Shown here piece by piece: positions 1 through 11,500 of a stretch of DNA of 64,000 bases. Positions within the stretch are counted from its first letter, which is position 1; each line of letters begins with the position of its first letter. A program made the translations under genes and the position numbers. Under the pieces are notes generated by a model that saw only the letters and a program-made list of their open reading frames with translations, did no database searches and had not been told where the DNA came from. The stretch comes from Anthoceros angustus (Eukaryota > Streptophyta > Anthocerotopsida > Anthocerotales > Anthocerotaceae): positions 2,170,001 through 2,234,000 of the forward strand of contig MU008161.1 in assembly GCA_010909165.1 (NCBI GenBank), given 5' to 3'.

Positions 1-1037
1 TTTGAGGTAGGTGCACTTCCACTTTGCTAACTATGCAAAATCTTCCTAGAAGGAGATCGAAATTGAACTCCGAAGACTTATAAATCGAACTCCAAAGACA
101 TAGTCGGTGAAAGTGAAAGCAGATGTGAAAAACAGAGGTGATTACAAGCTAGATACCCCCTTGTGCTAAAATTGAAGACATTAGTATTGAATGTGCTTTG
201 GTTGTGAGGTGGATGCCCGGGCGTTTATAGAGTTGACTACGACAAAAAGACATGATATTATGTTGATATTGATATAATTAGCATGTATTTTTTCAATTAA
301 TTCTGAAAAATTTAATGGATCTCATCGATTGCATAAACTTTACATGGCTGTAACAAAAACATTATCTAATATACATGGAGATGTGAAAAATATAGCTATA
401 ATAAAAATGTTTTTTAATGAATGAGCAAGGTTTTTAAATTAATTACCGAATAGAAAATAACGTATGCCATAACCTACTTAGGCATTTTGGATCTAAGTGA
501 TGAAGATAATGGCCTCTCACAATGTCTTTGCAATTATTTGAAGAATGGTTTAGTGGAAAATTAGTAGATAAAAATCTATAAAAATAATTTAATAAAATTA
601 TTACATAAAACATGTACATAAGCTGGAAAAGAAGACTTTATAGAGATAAAAGAGATGAAAACCCATCCACCCGTAAAAAGGGAAAACCCAACAAAGGGCA
701 CCATGCTGGGGGACTACCCACCCACATAAACAGCTCTCCTAATGTGCAATTGGTTTATAATTCATACCAAATCAATATATGTATATATATATATATCATT
801 AATTTATATTATTTATATACAAATTAATATTTTTATAGATAATATAATATTACATATGAAAATTCTTTGTCCGAGGTATATATGTTGTAGACTTTGTTAG
901 TGTCCACGTTAAAAATTTGAAGCTTGAGGAAGTGCATCATATGTTTCTGAATTAGTACGTATTTGAGGGGAAAATTAGACGTAAAAGCTATAAAATCAAA
1001 TCATCTAAATATTTAAGAAATGATAATCTGCACAGAA
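1..1037. other. AT-rich intergenic DNA, no gene seen
   Basis: No open frame resembling a known protein and no clear repeat structure was recognised. The stretch is strongly AT-rich, with short AT dinucleotide runs near 780-800. Short open frames here look random. Confidence 0.6.
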
Positions 1038-1118
1038 GTTGACATGGCCGAGTTGGTCTAAGGCGCCAGATTAAGGTTCTGGTCCGAAAGGGCATGGGTT
1101 CGAATCCCATTGTCAACA
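1038..1118 (+). tRNA. tRNA-Leu (AAG anticodon)
   Basis: The sequence folds as a class II tRNA. The acceptor stem GTTGACA (1038-1044) pairs with TGTCAAC (1111-1117), and A is the discriminator at 1118. The anticodon stem CCAGA/TCTGG encloses the loop TTAAGGT, which puts anticodon AAG at 1073-1075 and reads CUU leucine codons. A short variable arm follows, then a T arm with the usual GGTTCGAATCC box B. No intron is seen and CCA is not encoded, as expected for a nuclear eukaryotic tRNA. It sits alone. Confidence 0.95.
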
Positions 1119-1429
1119 GATACTTACGCATTTTCTCTCGATCTTTTCCTCACTTTTTTGCGTTTCTCAAAAAGACAAACCGCAACCGTGCTCTCGTGCA
1201 AAACTTTCCAGATTCCGGCAAAGCAATTTATAAGGCCACCTCTCCCTCTCACTCAACTGAATACTGCGCATCATGGAATGCTTTTTCTGTGCTAGTCGAA
1301 GGGCAACTCTGAAATTTGATAAGGTACCTAGTGCCTTTGCTGATTTAGGCCAAGAGTAAGCTAGCGGACTGTAGTTGTGGGTTTTTTGCATCTCGTTCCT
1401 TTTTATGAACTTCATCGCACTTCTTTCCT

Positions 1430-1660
1430 GCAACCCACTGCGAGTCACTTTCAGCACAAAGGGATTCGTGTGTCCATGAAGAGGCTCATGCCCCAGCGTT
1501 GTGAATTTGTTGTCAGGCTTTCCCTCAAATATAATTCTTGCCTTGCATCCTTGACAAGTCTCTGGGCTCTCTGATAAGCAAGTCTTGAGGTTCTGCTGCT
1601 GTAGCCTCGACCACGAGGGGACTTGATCACGACATACCTTAGCCACCAAACAATGTCATG
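1430..1660 (-). pseudogene. Possible FAR1/FHY3-type DNA-binding-domain scrap
   Basis: One minus-strand frame contains a Cys-x2-Cys-Lys-Ala-Arg motif followed by a Lys-Phe-Thr stretch and a Leu-His-Gly-His motif. This resembles the end of the FAR1 zinc-chelating domain (GCKAR ... EHNH). An overlapping frame holds further plausible peptide, as expected for a frameshifted relic. There is no start, transposase or SWIM domain nearby. It could be a remnant of a MULE-derived gene. The resemblance is weak and short. Confidence 0.3.
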
Positions 1661-1992
1661 AGTTTCACAAAACCTCTGCATATAATTTTACCACCCTCTC
1701 CGCATCACATGGGTCTTCCAGAGCCACATGGTGCCGGTGGGTTCACTTCACATCTTCCGGACATCTGTGCAGCAGTGAGGTTAACAGACAGGTTCAAAGA
1801 GGTGGTACGTGGTGCAGGGGCCGAAATTCGGTCCAAATCTCATATCCTGAAATGGGACACAAGTAGGAAAGAGTAAGGTGGCAGTTGATGTCGGGGCCAC
1901 ACTCATGTGGCCCCGACAAAACCTGGCATTCTATTACAGCGTGGAGCACAAAAATGCTTAATAGTAGTTCACAAACAGATCGGAGCCTCTCA

Positions 1993-4424
1993 TCAGGGCA
2001 GATTGTACAGACTCTTGGTGAGACCGCAGCCCAGGATGCTGCTAGGGAGGGCAGGGATCTGATCCACTCCTTCAGCAAACACAACTCCCATGCCCATGTA
2101 GAAGTGGGATTCCACATGGCAATGAAAGGGCCACACTCCAGGATTGTTAGCCACAAACCGGATGGCAAGCCAGCCCCAAGGAAACGACGACGCCGTGTTC
2201 CTGGTGAGCGGGTTCTGCAAGTTGTAGTTGAGCTCATCCCTGGCCGGATCATACCGCCCCTTCCCATACCCTAGAATCCAGAAATCATGCCCATGCAAAT
2301 GCCAGGGGTGGATGTCGGAGCTGTTGGGGAACTGCACGTTGGTGTTCTGGACCACCACATCCACCACATCCCCCATCCGGAACGTGTAAATCCCGTTCCC
2401 ATACTCCGCATTCTGATAGGGCGGGGGGCTGAAGACATCATACTCTGCCAGGCCAGGATACACTTCCGGAGGAGGACTGGCGTCGAAGGCGTTCTTGATC
2501 TTATACTTGAGGGCAGGCAGAATCGGGGTCTTGGGGTAGGCGAAGGAGACGTTGTTGATGGCCCACTTGAACTTCCCCCCGATAAAGTACTGCGAGGTGA
2601 GCAGCACCAGCTTCCTGTCCGCCTGCTTGGGGACAGGCCTCACGTACCCCGCCCTGGCCACTTGCTTCTGGGCCTGCTCCAGGCTGTACTCGTAGTCATC
2701 CCAGCGGGGGCTTGGTGGAGGCAGCGTCGTCGGAGGAGTTGCATCCTTGGGCAGGTACTGCAGCACCGCCAGGCCCGTCGGGGTGTTGGGTGGCCTGCCC
2801 CGGATGTTCACTCCCGCCCAGTAATTCCTGCTCGGATCCTGGCTCGCCGTGAAGAGCACGGAATAGGTCTGGCCGGAGTACACGTCCAGATTGCTCAGCT
2901 CCACCGGCTCAACATACGCTCCATCGGCCTCCACCAGCGTCAGATTGTGCCCCTGCAACAAGACGAAAGTAGTTCCCGGAATTGAGCTCTTGCAGATTAT
3001 GTCGACCCCGGCGTCTTAGCATAGATTTGGAGAAAGGAAGGGAAATGCATACCTCCAACACGAAATTGAGCGCCTGGAGAGACGAGGCGCTGCCGATGCG
3101 GAGGCGGTAGGTGCCTCCGGGCTTGACGGGGCCGATCACCAGGGGCGAGCACTGCGGGTTGGTGGAGTTGCAGGCGAGCGCGTCCCCCGACCCGGCCACG
3201 GCGCCCGATGGGACCAGAGAGCAGTTGTAGCGTCCCCGTCCTCCGATCAAGAGCGACTGGGCATCTCCCACCCAGCGGAACGGAACGGAATCCAGCCCCA
3301 GCTCCTGGTCATAACTGGTGCGGTGGAACCAGTCGCTGAGAACGATGTCGAAATCGCCATCGTACTTGAACGGCTCCTCCACACCTTCCGGTGGGAGCAC
3401 CACTATCGAGCCGTAGAGCCCCGCCGATCGCTGCAGCCCGAAGTGTCCGTGGTACAAGAATGTTCCTTCCTGCGCACAACAACATCACACCCCAAGGGAT
3501 TCTAGGTCATTCAATCTGCCATTCTGTTTCACGCCGTACGCGCGATCATTCAACCTGTGATAGGCTTATTCCTATCCGTCACGCGTTCAGTTCAATTCGA
3601 CAATAGCGCATCAAACTTCTTGCACGCATTCAATCAATGTGTGACAAAAACATCAAACTTCTTCCACACATTTCATCAAAATCAATCTGTGACAAGCACG
3701 GCAAACATCCTAAACGCATTCCGTCAATCGGTGGCAAGCACATCAAACGTGTCACACCATCCCTTCGTTCAATCCAATTCAGACCAATTTGTGGCAAACA
3801 AATCAGGCTTGTTGCAAGCATTCAGTCAATCAACCGATCTGTGGCAAAGCGCATCAAACTTGTTACCCGCACTCAACAAATTTGCAACAAACATATCAAA
3901 CTCCGTTACTCGACGTACCTGAGGCACCACGAATTTGTAGGTGAAGGTCTCTCCCGGATTGATAGGACATTGTGAGACATACACGGCTCCATCGGACCAA
4001 GGAGTTCCTCTCTGCATTCGCACGAATCCAGGTCGGGTTAGCTCACTACCGAACGCACTGAGCCTCTTGAGATTTTTCACAGAGGAAGGCAACGAATCCG
4101 AGAAAATGCGAGCTGTGCAAAACGCAGGAGGAGGCGAGATTGCGAGGTCGGCACCTGCTGGATTCCATGCCAGTGGATGGCCAGGCCTTCGGTGACCAAG
4201 GCGTTCTCAAGCTCCACCACCACGGTGTCACCGGCGCGCGCACGGATGGTAGGGCCTGGAAACTGCCCGTTGATGCCGATCACCACGGCCTCGACACAAT
4301 CGGGGGACCAGTACAGGTACTCCGCCTTCCACTTGTAGAGATGCGTGCGCGAGGCCTGAGCCAGCACCGGCAGCAGCAGCAGCGGCAGCAGGCGCAGCAG
4401 AAGGTGCGGTGCCGGGCGCGCCAT
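1993..4424 (-). CDS. L-ascorbate oxidase (blue multicopper oxidase)
   Basis: Four exons join in frame: 4155-4424, 3919-4011, 3053-3469 and 1993-2952, giving 579 residues, the usual family length. The protein begins with a Leu-rich secretion signal, so it should act in the apoplast, oxidising ascorbate while reducing O2 to water. All copper ligand motifs are visible: HWHG (residues 84-87), HGHF (128-131), HPWHLHGH (475-482) and HCHxxxH with the axial Met (about 537-548). The start at 4424 places the signal peptide at the N-terminus; an in-frame Met at 4463 would only add residues before it. All introns are GT-AG and in phase 0. The alternative, a laccase or SKU5-like protein, is less likely because the full set of copper ligands and the ascorbate-oxidase-like exon 1 are present. 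The 449-bp second intron is repeat-rich. Confidence 0.93.
3560..3910. repeat. Degenerate tandem repeats filling ascorbate oxidase intron 2
   Basis: Imperfect units of about 50-60 bp recur, each with variants of GTGGCAAACACATCAAACTT and a CATTCAATCAAT segment. Both strands show open frames because the unit lacks stops, but the block lies inside an intron and looks like a decayed minisatellite. Confidence 0.6.
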
Positions 4425-4464
4425 GGCGGCAGCTCGCGCTCCCGGGCCGAGCAGGCCGCACACG

Positions 4465-5540
4465 AATCGCGAATCGTGAAATCCGCACTTCCGATGTACC
4501 GAACTGGAAGCGACGCCTGAGCGACCAGCAGCTCACAGATTTGGTGCCGGAATCGGACTGGACCGGGCCAGATGCACAGCAGAGTCTGCACTGTCTCAGC
4601 TGATGCTTGGCAGCAGTGAGTGCGAGCGGGGACTCGTTGAAGCCGGTCGTGAAGACATCCGGTGTCCGATTCCTGGTGTGCGCTCTCCTCATCTGCTCTG
4701 CTGCCGATGCCGGTGCGATGCTCTCTTATGCTGGACGGGAAGTGCGAGCGAAGGTCGAGGCGCATTAAGGCGGTCGTTGAAGGAGCTGGTGAAATGGTGG
4801 ACCGCCGGCTACTGGAGTCGGTTTCTGGGAAGCGCGACTGCAACTCAGGCGGACGTCCCAGGGCCCCGGTCCCCAGGCCGCTCACCAGCTGGTTTCCGCA
4901 ATTCCGTTGGTTCCACAAATCCGTTACCAGCAGGTTCTGACAGCATGCAGTCGTGAATTTGTGACGTCATGCTTCTTTTCTGTTGCGCGCATTGTGCCTG
5001 TAGATATTTGAGGTGACAGCGATGTCGGCTCTGTGGAGGAGTAGAGAGAATCAGATGAAAAGAGATGGGCACCGTTTTCACGAGGAAAAAGGTCCAGGTG
5101 TCTCTGCGTCAGCAGACAAAGGCGTCCTGTGCTGAGGGTTTGGCATTCAGGGTTCCGGAGGTGGGCCTAAGATTGGGAGAGAGGAGGGCTTCAAATCCCG
5201 TGCCCATTATATGGCAGGGGCAACAATTCTGCTAGTAATGACAAAGGAAACACCAGCCCTGAACAATGCAGGCTGGTGTTTTACCAATCTAATGTACAGA
5301 GACTGGGCAAGGGGCGGGCAGTTTGCTTCATCACTGCAGGCTCTTGCATCTCAGTCTGGAATGAGATCCTCTACTGCACAACTTTCTTCAAAACCACTGA
5401 AAGAAGGGTGGGGAGGGAGGGAGTGGGAGTCTACCTTGTGCGGGTGGGGTGCCGCTAGGAATGAATCTCAGTGCGGATTGTACAGCTTTGTTGACCAATT
5501 TACAGCCTGCTTGCATACTCTACCTAATTGACAAAAGGGG
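4465..5540. other. Intergenic: upstream of ascorbate oxidase and downstream of the Gln-rich gene
   Basis: No protein, RNA or mobile element was recognised. The right part probably contains the 3' UTR of the minus-strand Gln-rich gene, whose stop is at 5548, and the left part the 5' region of the minus-strand ascorbate oxidase gene. Confidence 0.5.
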
Positions 5541-5547
5541 GTTGGTT

Positions 5548-8500
5548 TCAAAGATTGTACCGCAGCAGGCCATCCGGCAGAGAAGCCGGAAACGGCAGCA
5601 CAGCAACATATCTCTGAGGGAGGGCCCTGACGGAGCTGTGCGATGGCAAGATGGCGGCGGCTGCTAATTGCAGGTCTCTTAATTCCCTCCCGTTCTTGCC
5701 TTCTCTGCCTCCTGTCCCTGCATCCAAGGCTTCCACACTGAATTGGGGACCGTGGTGCCTGGCAAGCCGGTTCCCTATGCCCACCTTGTCCACATCATGC
5801 ATGTCCCTGTACAGTTCCAAGGCGGACGGAGCGCTCTCCATCCTGGACCCACAACGATGCGGATCAGACCAGTGCATATCTGACATTGCTCCACACACCC
5901 CTCTCTTCATCTCCACTACCAAGTTCACACACAACACACAACCTCAAACATGTACAAGACAAGCCCCATACCTCAGCAAATCCTCCTGCATCATCTTCAT
6001 TTTCTGTCTTACTCCTTCCATAAACCGTGGTGGCAATGACAGAGTGCCAGGAGTTGCCACTGACATTGGGCTGCAACATGACACAAGCTACATTAATCCT
6101 TCATTGCCCATTGCCTTCCAAGCCCTTCAATCCACGATTATACATCTCACCTAACAGCTTGCAGCTAGTACAGGGAAAAGTTAAGAGCCCAGATGACATA
6201 CTTGTCTGAACCTTCCCGATTCCCATCCCCCACAGCCTTGTCCTGCTCACTGGCTTCCGTCACCATTTCTGTCGCATCCGGTGCATCCTTCACCTCTTCC
6301 ATCACTTCAGCATCATCCCCTACCTCTTTGATTCTGTTCCCAGTGTCCTCCATTCCTTCACCACCATTGACACCCTTGATGCTAAGCACTTTCCCAACAA
6401 GGTAACCCTGTTTCTCAGCCCCATTTAGAAGCCTGCAGGTCTCGCTCAGCACAACCTTGGACAGCACAAAGGTTGCAGCATTTCTGTCATCCTCCGTCTT
6501 GGCTTGCATCCAGATGACTGGTAGCGCCGGCATTATCTGCTGACACAACTGAGTCGATGACTTCAGTCGCTGTTTTGCCCTCGTGATAACCAGTACAGCT
6601 GGATCCACGTTGTCGAGTCCATCATCATACACAATTTCCTGAAGAGAACAGCACTTCCAATTAGTCTATACTGAGGATACCAACCACCCACCACATATAA
6701 TGAAAACACAACCAGCCGGGTTGTTTTTCACCCAACAAGTCAGCCTCCTTTCGGCTCCAACTAGTCCACTGATATTATTCAGCAGCACATACCAGAGAGC
6801 AGGGCTGTACCTTTTCTGGCACTCGGTTTGCTGCAGCTGACCACAGGGCCTCCGAACCACTGTGCGCAAGACGAAGGCACATCACCAAACTGTTCAAAAG
6901 AAAAACTGACAGAACTGACAGCTGGAAATTACATGGGGCAAGTGATAGAACCAACCTTGTGGTGGGAAGCTCAAACAAGGACTGAGAAATGACCTCCCTC
7001 CAAGGCACCAAGGGCACATGCTCTTTCTTGCGCTTCTTTGGTGGGGAAGCCACATGGGTACTGAGGGCAGACACAGAGCTCATGTCCTGCTGTTGCTGCT
7101 GGTGCAGAATTATTCTGTCACCGGCAGCACCAAAAGGCATACTACTGGACATTTGGGCTGCTCCATTCAAAGTTTGAACAACAGCAAGGGCTTTTGAATC
7201 ACCCGCCTTTTGCAGCGACTGGGCAAGCATATTGCTCCCAAACCTTGAGGGCTGCACACCTCGATTGAACCACTGACCAGCACCATTAGCCAAAGCTGCT
7301 TGGTGTGCTTGAAGCTGACTACGCACGGCAGCACTCATATTGCTGTACATAGTGGCTGCATGTTGAGCAGATGTGCTTCTATCCCCTCCAGACGATTGCG
7401 ATACCATCTGAAGGAGCCTATTCTGGTGTGCATGCACCTGAGCCTGCATTTGAGCTTGGGCATGAGTAAGGGCCTGTGTCTGAACCTGCGCATGAGATTG
7501 ATGTTGAGCCTGAGCATTTGCCTGTTGAGCCTGAGCTTGTGCCTGTTGAGCCTGAGCTTGTGCCTGTTGAGCCTGCACATGAGCTTGTTGTACGTGAGCA
7601 TGAGCCTGGGACTGATGCTGTGCATGGGACTGATGTGGAGCCTGAGCTTGAGCCTGGGCCTGGGCCTGAGCCTGAGCTTGTTGGTGGGCCTGTGCGAGGG
7701 CCTGAGCTTGCTGATGGGCCTGGGCAAGGGCCTGAGCTTGAGCCTGCTGGGCTTGGGCCTGCTGGGCTTGGGCCTGAGCTTGGGCCTGTTGGGCTTGGGC
7801 CTGAGCTTGAGCCTGCTGGGCTTGGGCCTGGGCTTGAGCCTGCTGGGCTTGGGCTTGCGCCTGTGCTTGAGCCTGGGCCTGGGCTTTGGCCTGCGCTTGG
7901 GCCTGGGCCTGAGCCTGGGCTTGGGACTGGGCAGCCTGGGCCTGGGATTGGGATTGGGCCTGAGCTTGGACCTTAGCTTGAGCCTGCTGAGCTTTGGCCT
8001 GCACTTGTGCTGCATGGGCTTGAACCTGAGCTTGTGAGTAATACAGTGAAGACTCTGTTCTCAGCTGTGAGCCCCTCAATGCAGCTGGCCCGGATTGAGA
8101 TGATGTTCGAATACCCTGATGCTCAGGCTGGGGTACCTGGAAGTGGTGCATATTGAGGTTCTGCTCTCCTGCCTCAGCAACTGGTTCCCTCTCTTGAAAA
8201 GGAGCACGAAACTGTTGGTCCATGGCAATCGAAGAAGCGGCAGACATATCATATTGAGGTTGATTACCAGCAGCTCCCTTGCCAAGAGCAGAGTACTGAT
8301 CCGACTGAACAGCTGGTGACTGCCCATGTAAAGGATGGGTCTGTGCAGAAAACATTCTTGCCTGATTTTGCATGTTATAGTGCACAGAGGGTGTCCATTC
8401 ATTGCCCGCACCACCACTCTGCTGAAAACCCTTCCCCGGCTGGGATTTGACTTGATCAGTGCTCTGGGAGGGTGATGGCACCTGGGTTAACAAGGACTGA

Positions 8501-11500
8501 TTTTGACTGAGGCCATGCCCATAAGAGAATCGAGACATATCCACAGTACCCTGAGAAATGTCTGCCTTTGATGTGGCCATCTGAAGACCATTCACATGCT
8601 TTGGCCCTGGTACTCGGAAAGCATCGCGTTGTCCATGTCCAGTGATATGATTCTCAGCAGCAGTAGCCTGTTTGGATTTCCCAGCAAGAGTCATCTGGTA
8701 AGTGTTCATCATGGTTGCAAGACTAGCAGCATAATGCGAAGAAAAAGAAGAATTCGCAGCAAGTTGCTGCTGAATCTTCTGGAACAAATTGTGCTGAGTC
8801 ATGGCTGCAAAGTTTGCAGAGGTTGCCTGTGAGTCTGGTTTGGCAGCAGACAACTGAGATCCACCGGCATCCAAACTTTGTGAGGGTGAAGCACCTGGGG
8901 GAGTGTTCTGCTTTGAGGCAGAATCACCTTGAGCAGAAGCAGTTCCTCCAAGGACATCAGCTCCACTCATTGAATCTGGCTGCTGAGAAGGTTGCATATC
9001 ACTAGCCCTACTCAGCAGAGGTTCATTTGCGGAGAGCGAACCAAGTGGCTGCGAAGAGATTGGAGGATACTGTACTTGATCTGAAGAAAAATCTTGAGGT
9101 CTCATTGATGTACTCACCCCCACACTCGAATTTTGGCCAATAATACCAGCGTGCTGGCCAAGATTGTCATTCTCAGCTGCCATGGGGTTGCTTCCATGAC
9201 TTCTCCAGTCTGGCATGTTGTAACCCCTGATGGATGGGTTTGGCTGCCCCTTCTCCCTATTCACAGGAAGGGCCTGTCTGCTGTCGCCTTGTGAATTCAA
9301 AGGACTACTGAGCTTTGATGCATTGCCCTGTTGTGAGGCTTGAGTAAGATGCGATGGCGGTGCAAGACCCAGTCCAAAGCTCTGTGGAGACTGAGGCCCT
9401 GACGTCTGTGCCTTCCTCAAGTGGGCCAAGGACACGCCAGTGTCCCCAGACTCCTCAGCTCCCTCTGGCTCTTCAGGACCATCACTGTTACCCATGCTGC
9501 TTCCACTAGAGTCATCGGGTTTAGTTAACAGATCAAGAGTGTTCCTGCAATAAAACGTGCAGAACTCAATATCAACCACCACAACTCACCTTCTATAGAT
9601 GACTTAAGACTAGATTCCAACTACTGCATAAAGTAAGATCAATAACCAACAAAACCAAAAAATTGCCCCATTTCCTGAAGCTGAGACAGTAAAGCACAGA
9701 GCATGAACAAAGTCGCAGTCGGTACGCAACATGAGCAACACAAGCTGTAAATGAGGAGGGGCAGAAAGCCATGGCTTACCTGGAGCGAGGAAGGAGCTTT
9801 TTTGAGCCCCCTACAGAAGGAAGAGATACTTCCTCAACTGCAGGGGACGCTGTAGTTGCAGGGATCTCTGAGCTCTCCAGAAACCTCTTTTCCTTTGAGA
9901 TGGGTTCACTCTGCACCTTCCCAGCCAGATTCTGCACAGAAAAATCATGCAATTGGTAAAGTTAGCCAACCACCTACCCCACCCACATCATACTTCTTAG
10001 ACTTGGTCACAACTGGAACTATCCTACATTGAAAGCCACCATAGAAACCCAAAAACATTGTCAATAACTCAATACCCGTACCTTATCCAATGCAGTGGCT
10101 GACTTCAGAGCCTGGTAGACATGCCCACCCAGGTTTGATTGACTCAAATTGTTCAGAGCATTGCCCATGCCTCGCACATTTGCAGTGCTTGGTTGCCAAC
10201 TAGAACTCCCAGCAATTTGAAAAGAGCCCTGAGCAGAAGCCGAAGGAATATTTCCTAAGACGGCTTCACAAGGGTCAGAGTTCATGTTACTCAGCCTACT
10301 CTGCGAGGTTTTTGCATTCTTCAGAGTCTGATACAAATTGTCAACTTGCTTACTGCTTTGGTGGGAGTCACTTCCCCCTGCGGGACTATGCCTAAGATCT
10401 GTTACTCCATACATAGAACCGGCAGCCTGCTGTCCAGATTGGACAGCATGACTGCCAAAGTTCTTTGCAGCATCAGAATTACCTACTGCAGCCCACAGAT
10501 TGGCACCACCCTGTTGCATGTTACCTTCAGGATCTGTAACCTGGTGCTTACCGGACTGATTGGAGAACAGTGAGCTAGAGTTTACAGCCTGCGCCCCATC
10601 TAAAAACTCCTGATTGACATTATTTCTCGCATCTGAATCTATGGCAAACTGATAGACAACTTCGTCGTGCTGCATGTTCGTGGTGTTCTGGGATTTCTCT
10701 CCAAAATGAGATTCAACGTGGCCACTATGTCCATTGTCATCCTGGAGCATCCGACCACTTTGTTGTCTGCCCTCCAAATTCTGACCACTGTGAGAAGTTT
10801 CTGGCTGTGATAATTGACCACGCTGACTCCGAAGCTGGTGCAGCTCAATGTTATTTCCAAACAGAAGACTTGGCCTAGAACTTTGCTGTCCATGTTGAAC
10901 CCAAGCATTGGACTCTCCTGAAAGGCTGGACAGCTGCCCAGCCTGGGAAGAGCTTTGTTGAAGATTATGACTGCGCAGTGTGTTGGGTTGTCTGGCTTCC
11001 GGCTCTGACAGCTGTGAAGTGGCATCTCCTCGAGAAGAAGTTGGCCAAGCAGATTCGAGCCTCCAATTATTTGTGGCACCACTATCAAGCTCACTATACC
11101 CTTGCAACTGGTGACCAGCTTGGGATCCTCCTTGCAGCAATGTATGTGCTCTCCACCCATTCTGACCTCTGGCATCAACTTCATTGATATGCTGACTCAT
11201 GCTGCTGTGCTGGGAAGAAAGGCCAGCCCGAGACATCTGATTGACATCAAACTTTGCCAAGGAATGTTGGGTACCAGGCTGAAGACTGCTCTGCTGCAAG
11301 TTATGCCCAGCGTGGACACTTCTAGTCACAGACTCAGCATCAGTAAATAGATGCAGGGCACCCCCAGATCCCTGCTGAACATTCCCCCCATGCCCTCCCC
11401 AGATGTTTTGCTCCTTTGGCTTTCCACCTATCTGCTGAGATCTTGCTGAATCACTCTGCGAATTGTGAGCAACCCAGCTGCCATGCTGCCCAGTGTCAGT

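Noticed and set aside
7300-8040. Long plus-strand open frames (up to 245 codons) rich in Leu, Ser, Gly and Pro
   Set aside because: They are antisense to the Gln-Ala microsatellite of the minus-strand gene and owe their length to its 6-bp period.
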